The translations under genes and the position numbers were made by a program. Below, piece after piece: positions 35,200 through 49,213 of a stretch of DNA of 64,000 nt. Numbering within the stretch: the first letter of the stretch is position 1; each line of letters opens with the position of its first letter. The notes under the pieces were generated by a model. It was given only the letters and a program-made list of their open reading frames with translations. It made no database searches and was not told where the DNA came from. The stretch is taken from assembly GCA_964057225.1 (NCBI GenBank), contig OZ059900.1, positions 21,467,638 through 21,531,637 on the forward strand, given 5' to 3'. The stretch comes from Auanema rhodensis (Eukaryota > Nematoda > Chromadorea > Rhabditida > Rhabditidae).

Positions 35200-38100
35200 G
35201 TAAACAAGGTTTTGACTTACGATTTCATGTGTTCAAACTCATGCAATGTCAATGAAACCTAGCTCAAAATTGTTCGTACAACGTCTAGTTCCACTTTCAC
35301 GACAAAAAAACAGGGGTTAGAAAATTAAGGAAATTAGCATATTCTGAGGGCACGCCCCTTATGGCTAATATTGATTAAATCGATTTTTGTTCATATGAGT
35401 AGTCAAATGCAACGAATTTCAGCGTGTTACATACTTAAATGAAGCATTTTACATGCTGAACACTAGAAAAATACAAAAACACAGTATTTCCCATGAGAAA
35501 TATTTTATTATACTGGAAACCAGTTTTTGGAATTTTCGCTGTAAACAAGGTTTTGACTTACAATTTCATGTGTTCAAACTCATGCAATGTCAATGAAACC
35601 TAGCTCAAAATTGTTCGTACAACGTCTAGTTCCACTTTCACGACAAAAAAACAGGGGTTAGAAAATTAAGGAAATTAGCATATTCTGAGGGCACGCCCCT
35701 TATGGCTAATATTGATTAAATCGATTTTTGTTCATATGAGTCGTCAAATGAAACGAATTTCAGGGTGTTACATACTAAAATGAAGCATTTTACATGCTGA
35801 ACACTATAAAAATACAAAAACACAGTATTTCCCATGAGAAATATTTTATTATGCTGGAAAACCAGTTTTTGGAAAGTTCGCTGTAAACAAGGTTTTGACT
35901 TACGATTTCATGTGTTCAAACTCATGCAATGTCAATGAAACCTAGCTCAAAATTGTTCCTACAACGTCTAATTCCACTTTCACGACAAAAAAACAGGGGT
36001 TAGAAAATTAAGGAAATTAGCACATTCTGAGGGCACGCCCCTTATGGCTAATATTGATTAAATCGATTTTTGTTCATATGAGTCGTCAAATGCAACGAAT
36101 TTCAGCGTGTTACATACTAAAATGAAGTATTTTACATGCTGAACACTAGAAAAATACAAAAACACAGTATTTCCCATGAGAAATATTTTATTATGCTGGA
36201 AAACCAGTTTTTGGAAATTTCGCTGTAAACAAGGTTTTGACTTACGATTTCATGTGTTCAAACTCATGCAATGTCAATGAAACCTAGCTCAAAATTGTTC
36301 CTACAACGTCTAGTTCCACTTTCACGACAAAAAAACAGGGGTTAGAAAATTTAGGAAATTAGCATATTCTGAGGGCACGCCCCTTATGGCTAATATTGAT
36401 TAAATCGATTTTTGTTCATATGAGTCGTCAAATGCAACGAATTTCAGCGTATTACAAACTAAAATGAAGTATTTCACATGCTGAACACTAGAAAAATACA
36501 AAAACACAGTATTTCCCATGAGAAATATTTTATTATGCTGGAAAACCAGTTTTTGGAAAGTTCGCTGTAAACAAGGTTTTGACTTACGATTTCATGTGTT
36601 CAAACTCATGCAATGTCAATGAAACCTAGCTCAAAATTGTTCCTACAACGTCTAATTCCACTTTCACGACAAAAAAACAGGGGTTAGAAAATTAAGGAAA
36701 TTAGCACATTCTGAGGGCACGCCCCTTATGGCTAATATTGATTAAATCGATTTTTGTTCATATGAGTCGTCAAATGCAACGAATTTCAGCGTGTTACATA
36801 CTAAAATGAAGTATTTTACATGCTGAACACTAGAGAAATACAAAAACACAGTATTTCCCATAAGAAATATTTTATTATGCTGGAAAACCAGTTTTTGGAA
36901 ATTTCGCTGTAAACAAGGTTTTGACTTACGATTTCATGTGTTCAAACTCATGCAATGTCAATGAAACCTAGCTCAAAATTGTTCGTACAACGTCTAGTTC
37001 CACTTTCACGACAAAAAAACAGGGATTAGAAAATTAAGGAAATTAGCATATTCTGAGGGCACGCCCCTTATGGCTAATATTGATTAAATCGATTTTTGTT
37101 CATATGAGTAGTCAAATGCAACGAATTTCAGCGTGTTACATACTTAAATGAAGCATTTTACATGCTGAACACTAGAAAAATACAAAAACACAGTATTTCC
37201 CATGAGAAATATTTTATTATGCTGGAAAACCAGTTTTTGGAAATTTCGCTGTAAACAAGGTTTTGACTTACGATTTCATGTGTTCAAACTCATGCAATGT
37301 CAATAAAACCTAGCTCAAAATTGTTCGTACAACGTCTAGTTCCACTTTCACGACAAAAAAACAGGGGTTAGAAAATTTAGGAAATTAGCATATTCTGAGG
37401 GCACGCCCCTTATGGCTAATATTGATTAAATCGATTTTTGTTCATATGAGTCGTCAAATGCAACGAATTTCAGCGTATTACAAACTAAAATGAAGTATTT
37501 CACATGCTGAACACTAGAAAAATACAAAAACACAGTATTTCCCATGAGAAATATTTTATTATGCTGGAAAACCAGTTTTTGGAAATTTCGCTGTAAACAA
37601 GGTTTTGACTTACGATTTCATGTGTTCAAACTCATGCAATGTCAATGAAACCTTGCTCAAAATTGTTCCTACAACGTCTAGTTCCACTTTCACGACAAAA
37701 AAACAGGGGTTAGAAAATTTAGGAAATTAGCATATTCTGAGGGCACGCCCCTTATGGCTAATATTGATTAAATCGATTTTTGTTCATATGAGTCGTCAAA
37801 TGAAACGAATTTCAGGGTGTTACATACTAAAATGAAGCATTTTACATGCTGAACACTATAAAAATACAAAAACACAGTATTTCCCATGAGAAATATTTTA
37901 TTATGCTGGAAAACCAGTTTTTGGAAAGTTCGCTGTAAACAAGGTTTTGACTTACGATTTCATGTGTTCAAACTCATGCAATGTCAATGAAACCTAGCTC
38001 AAAATTGTTCCTACAACGTCTAATTCCACTTTCACGACAAAAAAACAGGGGTTAGAAAATTAAGGAAATTAGCACATTCTGAGGGCACGCCCCTTATGGC

Positions 38101-40670
38101 TAATATTGATTAAATCGATTTTTGTTCATATGAGTCGTCAAATGCAACGAATTTCAGCGTGTTACATACTAAAATGAAGTATTTTACATGCTGAACACTA
38201 GAAAAATACAAAAACACAGTATTTCCCATGAGAAATATTTTATTATGCTGGAAAACCAGTTTTTGGAAATTTCGCTGTAAACAAGGTTTTGACTTACGAT
38301 TTCATGTGTTCAAACTCATGCAATGTCAATGAAACCTAGCTCAAAATTGTTCCTACAACGTCTAGTTCCACTTTCACGACAAAAAAACAGGGGTTAGAAA
38401 ATTTAGGAAATTAGCATATTCTGAGGGCACGCCCCTTATGGCTAATATTGATTAAATCGATTTTTGTTCATATGAGTCGTCAAATGCAACGAATTTCAGC
38501 GTATTACAAACTAAAATGAAGTATTTCACATGCTGAACACTAGAAAAATACAAAAACACAGTATTTCCCATGAGAAATATTTTATTATGCTGGAAAACCA
38601 GTTTTTGGAAAGTTCGCTGTAAACAAGGTTTTGACTTACGATTTCATGTGTTCAAACTCATGCAATGTCAATGAAACCTAGCTCAAAATTGTTCCTACAA
38701 CGTCTAATTCCACTTTCACGACAAAAAAACAGGGGTTAGAAAATTAAGGAAATTAGCACATTCTGAGGGCACGCCCCTTATGGCTAATATTGATTAAATC
38801 GATTTTTGTTCATATGAGTCGTCAAATGCAACGAATTTCAGCGTGTTACATACTAAAATGAAGTATTTTACATGCTGAACACTAGAGAAATACAAAAACA
38901 CAGTATTTCCCATAAGAAATATTTTATTATGCTGGAAAACCAGTTTTTGGAAATTTCGCTGTAAACAAGGTTTTGACTTACGATTTCATGTGTTCAAACT
39001 CATGCAATGTCAATAAAACCTAGCTCAAAATTGTTCGTACAACGTCTAGTTCCACTTTCACGACAAAAAAACAGGGGTTAGAAAATTTAGGAAATTAGCA
39101 TATTCTGAGGGCACGCCCCTTATGGCTAATATTGATTAAATCGATTTTTGTTCATATGAGTCGTCAAATGCAACGAATTTCAGCGTATTACAAACTAAAA
39201 TGAAGTATTTCACATGCTGAACACTAGAAAAATACAAAAACACAGTATTTCCCATGAGAAATATTTTATTATGCTGGAAAACCAGTTTTTGGAAATTTCG
39301 CTGTAAACAAGGTTTTGACTTACGATTTCATGTGTTCAAACTCATGCAATGTCAATGAAACCTTGCTCAAAATTGTTCCTACAACGTCTAGTTCCACTTT
39401 CACGACAAAAAAACAGGGGTTAGAAAATTTAGGAAATTAGCATATTCTGAGGGCACGCCCCTTATGGCTAATATTGATTAAATCGATTTTTGTTCATATG
39501 AGTCGTCAAATGAAACGAATTTCAGGGTGTTACATACTAAAATGAAGCATTTTACATGCTGAACACTATAAAAATACAAAAACACAGTATTTCCCATGAG
39601 AAATATTTTATTATGCTGGAAAACCAGTTTTTGGAAAGTTCGCTGTAAACAAGGTTTTGACTTACGATTTCATGTGTTCAAACTCATGCAATGTCAATGA
39701 AACCTAGCTCAAAATTGTTCCTACAACGTCTAATTCCACTTTCACGACAAAAAAACAGGGGTTAGAAAATTAAGGAAATTAGCACATTCTGAGGGCACGC
39801 CCCTTATGGCTAATATTGATTAAATCGATTTTTGTTCATATGAGTCGTCAAATGCAACGAATTTCAGCGTGTTACATACTAAAATGAAGTATTTTACATG
39901 CTGAACACTAGAAAAATACAAAAACACAGTATTTCCCATGAGAAATATTTTATTATGCTGGAAAACCAGTTTTTGGAAATTTCGCTGTAAACAAGGTTTT
40001 GACTTACGATTTCATGTGTTCAAACTCATGCAATGTCAATGAAACCTAGCTCAAAATTGTTCCTACAACGTCTAGTTCCACTTTCACGACAAAAAAACAG
40101 GGGTTAGAAAATTTAGGAAATTAGCATATTCTGAGGGCACGCCCCTTATGGCTAATATTGATTAAATCGATTTTTGTTCATATGAGTCGTCAAATGCAAC
40201 GAATTTCAGCGTATTACAAACTAAAATGAAGTATTTCACATGCTGAACACTAGAAAAATACAAAAACACAGTATTTCCCATGAGAAATATTTTATTATGC
40301 TGGAAAACCAGTTTTTGGAAAGTTCGCTGTAAACAAGGTTTTGACTTACGATTTCATGTGTTCAAACTCATGCAATGTCAATGAAACCTAGCTCAAAATT
40401 GTTCCTACAACGTCTAATTCCACTTTCACGACAAAAAAACAGGGGTTAGAAAATTAAGGAAATTAGCACATTCTGAGGGCACGCCCCTTATGGCTAATAT
40501 TGATTAAATCGATTTTTGTTCATATGAGTCGTCAAATGCAACGAATTTCAGCGTGTTACATACTAAAATGAAGTATTTTACATGCTGAACACTAGAGAAA
40601 TACAAAAACACAGTATTTCCCATAAGAAATATTTTATTATGCTGGAAAACCAGTTTTTGGAAATTTCGCT
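35200..40670 (+). repeat. 16-monomer super-repeat, copy 2 (5471 bp)
   Basis: Monomers start at 35200, 35541, 35883, 36225, 36567, 36909, 37251, 37593, 37935, 38277, 38619, 38961, 39303, 39645, 39987 and 40329. The first nine match copy 1 in order; sub-blocks are 35883-37934 (6), 37935-39644 (5) and the start of another 5. Positions 10 and 11 hold the family cgtattacaaac/g336 and agagaaat monomers instead of those at 32806 and 33148. A private agggattag lies near 37022. Confidence 0.88.
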
Positions 40671-42379
40671 GTAAACAAGGTTTTGACTTACGATTTCATG
40701 TGTTCAAACTCATGCAATGTCAATGAAACCTAGCTCAAAATTGTTCGTACAACGTCTAGTTCCACTTTCACGACAAAAAAACAGGGGTTAGAAAATTAAG
40801 GAAATTAGCATATTCTGAGGGCACGCCCCTTATGGCTAATATTGATTAAATCGATTTTTGTTCATATGAGTAGTCAAATGCAACGAATTTCAGCGTGTTA
40901 CATACTTAAATGAAGCATTTTACATGCTGAACACTAGAAAAATACAAAAACACAGTATTTCCCATGAGAAATATTTTATTATACTGGAAACCAGTTTTTG
41001 GAATTTTCGCTGTAAACAAGGTTTTGACTTACAATTTCATGTGTTCAAACTCATGCAATGTCAATGAAACCTAGCTCAAAATTGTTCGTACAACGTCTAG
41101 TTCCACTTTCACGACAAAAAAACAGGGGTTAGAAAATTAAGGAAATTAGCATATTCTGAGGGCACGCCCCTTATGGCTAATATTGATTAAATCGATTTTT
41201 GTTCATATGAGTCGTCAAATGAAACGAATTTCAGGGTGTTACATACTAAAATGAAGCATTTTACATGCTGAACACTATAAAAATACAAAAACACAGTATT
41301 TCCCATGAGAAATATTTTATTATGCTGGAAAACCAGTTTTTGGAAAGTTCGCTGTAAACAAGGTTTTGACTTACGATTTCATGTGTTCAAACTCATGCAA
41401 TGTCAATGAAACCTAGCTGAAAATTGTTCCTACAACGTCTAATTCCACTTTCACGACAAAAAAACAGGGGTTAGAAAATTAAGGAAATTAGCACATTCTG
41501 AGGGCACGCCCCTTATGGCTAATATTGATTAAATCGATTTTTGTTCATATGAGTCGTCAAATGCAACGAATTTCAGCGTGTTACATACTAAAATGAAGTA
41601 TTTTACATGCTGAACACTAGAAAAATACAAAAACACAGTATTTCCCATGAGAAATATTTTATTATGCTGGAAAACCAGTTTTTGGAAATTTCGCTGTAAA
41701 CAAGGTTTTGACTTACGATTTCATGTGTTCAAACTCATGCAATGTCAATGAAACCTAGCTCAAAATTGTTCCTACAACGTCTAGTTCCACTTTCACGACA
41801 AAAAAACAGGGGTTAGAAAATTTAGGAAATTAGCATATTCTGAGGGCACGCCCCTTATGGCTAATATTGATTAAATCGATTTTTGTTCATATGAGTCGTC
41901 AAATGCAACGAATTTCAGCGTATTACAAACTAAAATGAAGTATTTCACATGCTGAACACTAGAAAAATACAAAAACACAGTATTTCCCATGAGAAATATT
42001 TTATTATGCTGGAAAACCAGTTTTTGGAAAGTTCGCTGTAAACAAGGTTTTGACTTACGATTTCATGTGTTCAAACTCATGCAATGTCAATGAAACCTAG
42101 CTCAAAATTGTTCCTACAACGTCTAATTCCACTTTCACGACAAAAAAACAGGGGTTAGAAAATTAAGGAAATTAGCACATTCTGAGGGCACGCCCCTTAT
42201 GGCTAATATTGATTAAATCGATTTTTGTTCATATGAGTCGTCAAATGCAACGAATTTCAGCGTGTTACATACTAAAATGAAGTATTTTACATGCTGAACA
42301 CTAGAGAAATACAAAAACACAGTATTTCCCATAAGAAATATTTTATTATGCTGGAAAACCAGTTTTTGGAAATTTCGCT
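40671..42379 (+). repeat. 16-monomer super-repeat, copy 3, first five monomers
   Basis: Starts are 40671, 41012, 41354, 41696 and 42038, again exactly 5471 bp after the second copy. A private agctgaaaat lies near 41418. The order then switches at 42380 into the segment homologous to 5810, so the super-repeat is cut after five monomers. The last of these is also the first monomer of the 36,570-bp copy. Confidence 0.88.
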
Positions 42380-45113
42380 GTAAACAAGGTTTTGACTTAC
42401 GATTTCATGTGTTCAAACTCATGCAATGTCAATGAAACCTAGCTCAAAATTGTTCGTACAACGTCTAGTTCCACTTTCACGACAAAAAAACAGGGGTTAG
42501 AAAATTAAGGAAATTAGCATATTCTGAGGGCACGCCCCTTATGGCTAATATTGATTAAATCGATTTTTGTTCATATGAGTAGTCAAATGCAACGAATTTC
42601 AGCGTGTTACATACTTAAATGAAGCATTTTACATGCTGAACACTAGAAAAATACAAAAACACAGTATTTCCCATGAGAAATATTTTATTATGCTGGAAAC
42701 CAGTTTTTGGAATTTTCGCTGTAAACAAGGTTTTGACTTACGATTTCATGTGTTCAAACTCATGCAATGTCAATAAAACCTAGCTCAAAATTGTTCGTAC
42801 AACGTCTAGTTCCACTTTCACGACAAAAAAACAGGGGTTAGAAAATTTAGGAAATTAGCATATTCTGAGGGCACGCCCCTTATGGCTAATATTGATTAAA
42901 TCGATTTTTGTTCATATAAGTCGTCAAATGCAACGAATTTCAGCGTGTTACATACTAAAATGAAGTATTTTACATGCTGAACACTAGAAAAATACAAAAA
43001 CACAGTATTTCCCATGAGAAATATTTTATTATGCTGGAAAACCAGTTTTTGGAAATTTCGCTGTAAACAAGGTTATGACTTACGATTTCATGTGTTCAAA
43101 CTCATGCAATGTCAATGAAACCTAGCTCAAAATTGTTCGTACAACGTCTAGTTCCACTTTCACGACAAAAAAACAGGGGTTAGAAAATTTAGGAAATTAG
43201 CATATTCTGAGGGCACGCCCCTTATGGCTAATATTGATTAAATCGATTTTTGTTCATATGAGTCGTCAAATGCAACGAATTTCAGCGTGTTACATACTAA
43301 AATGAAGTATTTTACATGCTGAACACTAGAAAAATACAAAAACACAGTATTTCCCATGAGAAATATTTTATTATGCTGGAAAACCAGTTTTTGGAAATTT
43401 CGCTGTAAACAAGGTTTTGACTTACGATTTCATGTGTTCAAACTCATGCAATGTCAATGAAACCTAGCTCAAAATTGTTCCTACAACGTCTAGTTCCACT
43501 TTCACGACAAAAAACAGGGGTTAGAAAATTAAGGAAATTAGCATATTCTGAGGGCACGCCCCTTATGGCTAATATTGATTAAATCGATTTTTGTTCATAT
43601 GAGTCGTCAAATGCAATGAATTTCAGCGTGTTACATACTAAAATGAACCATTTTACATGCTGAACACTAGAAAAATACAAAAACACAGTATTTCCCATGA
43701 GAAATATTTTATTATGCTGGAAAACCACTTTTTGGAAATTTCGCTGTAAACAAGGTTTTGACTTACGATTTCATGTGTTCAAACTCATGCAATGTCAATG
43801 AAACCTAGCTCAAAACTGTTCCTACAACGTCTAGTTCCACTTTCACGACAAAAAAACAGGGGTTAGAAAATTAAGGAAATTAGCATATTCTGAGGGCACG
43901 ACCTTTATGGCTAATATTGATTAAATCGATTTTTGTTCATATGAGTCGTCAAATGCAACGAATTTCAGCGTGTTACATACTAAAGTGAAGCATTTTACAT
44001 GCTGAACACTATAAAAATACAAAAACACAGTATTTCCCATGAGAAATATTTTATTATGCTGGAAAACCAGTTTTTGGAAATTTCGCTGTAAACAAGGTTT
44101 TGACTTACGATTTCATGTGTTCAAACTCATGCAATGTCAATGAAACCTAGCTCAAAACTGTTCGTACAACGTCTAGTTCCACTTTCACGACAAAAAAACA
44201 GGGGTTAGAAAATTTAGGAAATTAGCATATTCTGAGGGCACGCCCCTTATGGCTAATATTGATTAAATCGATTTTTGTTCATATGAGTCGTCAAATGCAA
44301 CGAATTTCAGCGTGTTACATACTAAAATGAAGTATTTTACATGCTGAACACTAGAAAAATACAAAAACACAGTATTTCCCATAAGAAATATTTTATTATG
44401 CTGGAAAACCAGTTTTTGGAAATTTCGCTGTAAACAAGGTTTTGACTTACGATTTCATGTGTTCAAACTCATGCAATGTCAATGAAACCTAGCTCAAAAT
44501 TGTTCGTACAACGTCTAGTTCCACTTTCACGACAAAAAAACAGGGGTTAGAAAATTAAGGAAATTAGCATATTCTGAGGGCACGCCCCTTATGGCTAATA
44601 TTGATTAAATCGATTTTTGTTCATATGAGTCGTCAAATGCAACGAATTTCAGCGTGTTACATACTGAAATGAAGCATTTTACATGCTGAACACTAGAAAA
44701 ATACAAAAACACAGTTTTTCCCATGAGAAATATTTTATTATGCTGGAAAACCAGTTTTTGGAAATTTCGCTGTAAACAAGGTTTTGACTTACGATTTCAT
44801 GTGTTCAAACTCATGCAATGTCAATGAAACCTAGCTCAAAACTGTTCGTACAACGTCTAGTTCCACTTTCACGACAAAAAAACAGGGGTTAGAAAATTTA
44901 GGAAATTAGCATATTCTGAGGGCACGCCCCTTATGGCTAATATTGATTAAATCGATTTTTGTTCATATGAGTCGTCAAATGCAACGAATTTCAGCGTGTT
45001 ACATACTAAAATGAAGTATTTTACATGCTGAACACTAGAAAAATACAAAAACACAGTATTTCCCATAAGAAATATTTTATTATGATGGAAAACCAGTTTT
45101 TGGAAATTTCGCT
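42038..45113 (+). repeat. Displaced copy of 5468-8543
   Basis: Nine monomers start at 42038, 42380, 42721, 43063, 43405, 43746, 44088, 44430 and 44772, each 36,570 bp from its partner. Shared rare changes include caataaaacc with atataag (42721), ggttatgac (43063), gacctttatgg with actaaagtg (43746) and actgaaatg with cagttttt (44430). Differences include acttaaatg and gcatttt at 42380, caatg and gaaccatttt at 43405, and tatgatgg at 44772. Confidence 0.93.
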
Positions 45114-45796
45114 GTAAACAAGGTTTTGACTTACGATTTCATGTGTTCAAACTCATGCAATGTCAATGAAACCTTGCTCAAAATTGTTCCTACAACGTCT
45201 AGTTACACTTTCACGACAAAAAAACAGGGGTTAGAAAATTAAGGAAATTAGCATATTCTGAGGGCACGCCCCTTATGGCTAATATTGATTAAATCGATTT
45301 TTGTGCATATGAGTCGTCAAATGCAACGAATTTCAGCGTGTTACATACTAAAATGAAGTATTTTACATGCTGAACACTAGAAAAATACAAAAACACAGTA
45401 TTTCCCATGAGAAATATTTTATTATGCTGGAAAACCAGTTTTTGGAAATTTCGCTGTAAACAAGGTTTTGACTTACGATTTCATGTGTTCAAACTCATGC
45501 AATGTCAATGAAACCTAGCTCAAAATTGTTCGTACAACGTCTAGTTCCACTTTCACGACAAAAAAACAGGGGTTAGAAAATTAAGGAAATTAGCATATTC
45601 TGAGGGCACGCCCCTTATGGCTAATATTGATTAAATCGATTTTTGTTCATATGAGTCGTCAAATGCAACGAATTTCAGCGTGTTACACACTAAAATGAAG
45701 CATTTTACATGCTGAACACTAGAAAAATACAAAAACACAGTATTTCCCATGAGAAATATTTTATTATACTGGAAACCAGTTTTTGGAATTTTCGCT
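45114..45796 (+). repeat. Two monomers that are fused into one at 10937
   Basis: 45114 has ttgctc, agttac, a private tttgtgcatatg, caacg and tatttt. 45456 has g77, acacactaaaatg and atactggaaacc. The copy at 10937 combines the front of the first with the back of the second. They bridge the 36,570-offset and 34,519-offset parts of the displaced copy. Confidence 0.8.
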
Positions 45797-47506
45797 GTAA
45801 ACAAGGTTTTGACTTACGATTTCATGTGTTCAAACTCATGCAATGTCAATGAAACCTAGCTCAAAATTGTTCCTACAACGTCTAGTTCCACTTTCACGAC
45901 AAAAAAACAGGGGTTAGAAAATTTAGGAAATTAGCATATTCTGAGGGCACGCCCCTTATGGCTAATATTGATTAAATCGATTTTTGTTCATATGAGTCGT
46001 CAAATGCAACGAATTTCAGCGTGTTACATACTAAAATGAAGCATTTTACATGCTGAACACTAGAAAAATACAAAAACACAGTTTTTCCCATGAGAAATAT
46101 TTTATTATGCTGGAAAACCAGTTTTTGGAAATTTCGCTGTAAACAAGGTTTTGACTTACGATTTCATGTGTTCAAACTCATGCAATGTCAATGAAACCTA
46201 GCTCAAAATTGTTCGTACAACGTCTAGTTCCACTTTCACGACAAAAAAACAGGGGTTAGAAAATTTAGGAAATTAGCATATTCTGAGGGCACGCCCCTTA
46301 TGGCTAATATTGATTAAATCGATTTTTGTTCATATGAGTCGTCAAATGCAACGAATTTCATCGTGTTACATACTAAAATGAAGTATTTTACATGCTGAAC
46401 ACTAGAAAAATACAAAAACACAGTATTTCCCATGAGAAATATTTTATTATGCTGGAAAACCAGTTTTTGGAAGTTTCGCTGTAAACAAGGTTTTGACTTA
46501 CGATTTCATGTGTTCAAACTCATGCAATGTCAATGAAACCTAGCTCAAAATTGTTCCTACAACGTCTAATTCCACTTTCACGACAAAAAAACAGGGGTTA
46601 GAAAATTAAGGAAATTAGCATATTCTGAGGGCACGCCCCTTATGGCTAATATTGATTAAATCGATTTTTGTTCATATGAGTCGTCAAATGCAACGAATTT
46701 CAGCGTGTTACATACTAAAATGAAGCATTTTACATGCTGAACACTAGAAAAATACAAAAACACAGTATTTCCCATGAGAAATATTTTATTATGCTGGAAA
46801 ACCAGTTTTTGGAAATTTCGCTGTAAACAAGGTTTTGACTTACGATTTCATGTGTTCAAACTCATGCAATGAAAATGAAACCTAGCTCAAAATTGTTCCT
46901 ACAACGTCTAGTTCCACTTTCACGACAACAAAACAGGGGTTAGAAAATTAAGGAAATTAGCATATTCTGAGGGCACGCCCCTTATGGCTAATATTGATTA
47001 AATCGATTTTTGTTCATATGAGTCGTCAAATGCAACGAATTTCAGCCTGTTACATACTAAAATGAAGCATTTCACATGCTGAACACTAGAAAAATACAAA
47101 AACACAGTATTTCCCATGAGAAATATTTTATTATGCTGGAAAACCAGTTTTTGGAAAGTTCGCTGTAAACAAGGTTTTGACTTACGATTTCATGTGTTCA
47201 AACTCATGCAATGTCAATGAAACCTAGCTCAAAATTGTTCGTACAACGTCTAGTTCCACTTTCACGACAAAAAAACAGGGGTTAGAAAATTAAGGAAATT
47301 AGCATATTCTGAGGGCACGCCCCTTATGGCTAATATTGATTAAATCGATTTTTGTTCATATGAGTCGTCAAATGCAATTAATTTCAGCGTGTTACATACT
47401 AAAATGAAGCATTTTACATGCTGAACACTAAAAAAATACAAAAACACAGTATTTCCCATGAGAAATATTTTATTATGCTGGAAAACGAGTTTTTGGAAAT
47501 TTCGCT
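45797..47506 (+). repeat. Displaced copy of 11278-12987
   Basis: Starts are 45797, 46139, 46481, 46823 and 47165, all offset 34,519 bp. The 46823 monomer carries the same four rare changes as 12304 (atgaaaatg, gacaacaaaac, cagcctg, gcatttcac), so common descent of the block is secure. Homology in order stops after the acgag monomer at 47165. Confidence 0.92.
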
Positions 47507-49213
47507 GTAAACAAGGTTTTGACTTACGATTTCATGTGTTCAAACTCATGCAATGTCAATGAAACCTAGCTCAAAATTGTTCCTACAACGTCTAGTTCCA
47601 CTTTCACGACAAAAAAACAGGGGTTAGAAAATTAAGGAAATTAGCATATTCTGAGGGCACGCCCCTTATGGCTAATATTGATTAAATCGATTTTTGTTCA
47701 TATGAGTCGTCAAATGCAACGAATTTCAGCGTGTTACATACTAAAATGAAGCATTTTACATGCTGAACACTAGAAAAATACAAAAACACAGTATTTCCCA
47801 TGAGAAATATTTTATTATGCTGGAAAACCAGTTTTTGGAAATTTCGCTGTAAACAAGGTTTTGACTTACGATTTCATGTGTTCAAACTCATGCAATGTCA
47901 ATGAAACCTAGCTCAAAATTGTTCCTACAACGTCTAGTTCCACTTTCACGACAAAAAAACAGGGGTTAGAAAATTTAGGAAATTAGCATATTCTGAGGGC
48001 ACGCCCCTTATGGCTAATATTGATTAAATCGATTTTTGTTCATATGAGTCGTCAAATGCAACGAATTTCAGCGTGTTACATACTAAAATGAAGTATTTTA
48101 CATGCTGAACACTAGAAAAGTACAAAAACACAGTATTTCCCATAAGAAATATTTTATTATACTGGAAACCAGTTTTTGGAATTTTCGCTGTAAACAAGGT
48201 TTTGACTTACGATTTCATGTGTTCAAACTCATGCAATGTCAATGAAACCTAGCTCAAAATTGTTCGTACAACGTCTAGTTCCACTTTCACGACAAAAAAA
48301 CAGGGGTTAGAAAATTAAGGAAATTAGCATATTCTGAGGGCACGCCCCTTATGGCTAATATTGATTAAATCGATTTTTGTTCATATGAGTCGTCAAATGC
48401 AATTAATTTCAGCGTGTTACATACTTAAATGAAGCATTTTACATGCTGAACACTAGAAAAATACAAAAACACAGTATTTCCCATGAGAAATATTTTATTA
48501 TACTGGAAACCAGTTTTTGGAATTTTCGCTGTAAACAAGGTTTTGACTTACGATTTCATGTGTTCAAACTCATGCAATGTCAATGAAACCTAGCTCAAAA
48601 CTGTTCGTACAACGTCTAGTTCCACTTTCACGACAAAAAAACAGGGGTTAGAAAATTTAGGAAATTAGCATATTCTGAGGGCACGCCCCTTATGGCTAAT
48701 ATTGATTAAATCGATTTTTGTTCATATGAGTCGTCAAATGCAACGAATTTCAGCGTGTTACATACTAAAATGAAGCATTTTACATGCTGAACACTAGAAA
48801 AATACAAAAACACAGTTTTTCCCATGAGAAATATTTTATTATGCTGGAAAACCAGTTTTTGGAAATTTCGCTGTAAACAAGGTTTTGACTTACGATTTCA
48901 TGTGTTCAAACTCATGCAATGTCAATGAAACCTAGCTCAAAATTGTTCGTACAACGTCTAGTTCCACTTTCACGACAAAAAAACAGGGGTTAGAAAATTT
49001 AGGAAATTAGCATATTCTGAGGGCACGCCCCTTATGGCTAATATTGATTAAATCGATTTTTGTTCATATGAGTCGTCAAATGCAACGAATTTCATCGTGT
49101 TACATACTAAAATGAAGTATTTTACATGCTGAACACTAGAAAAATACAAAAAACAGTATTTCCCATGAGAAATATTTTATTATGCTGGAAAACCAGTTTT
49201 TGGAAGTTTCGCT
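47507..49213 (+). repeat. Mosaic of five monomers
   Basis: Starts are 47507 (plain c77/taag), 47849 (c77, ttag front; aaaagtac/ataag/atactgg back, as 13329), 48190 (as 13670), 48531 (aaactg, ttag, cagttttt) and 48873 (catcg, ggaagttt, with one base lost in caaaaaacag). The run 48190-49213 recurs at 55364-56388, and the trio is also seen in 17086-18110. Confidence 0.82.
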
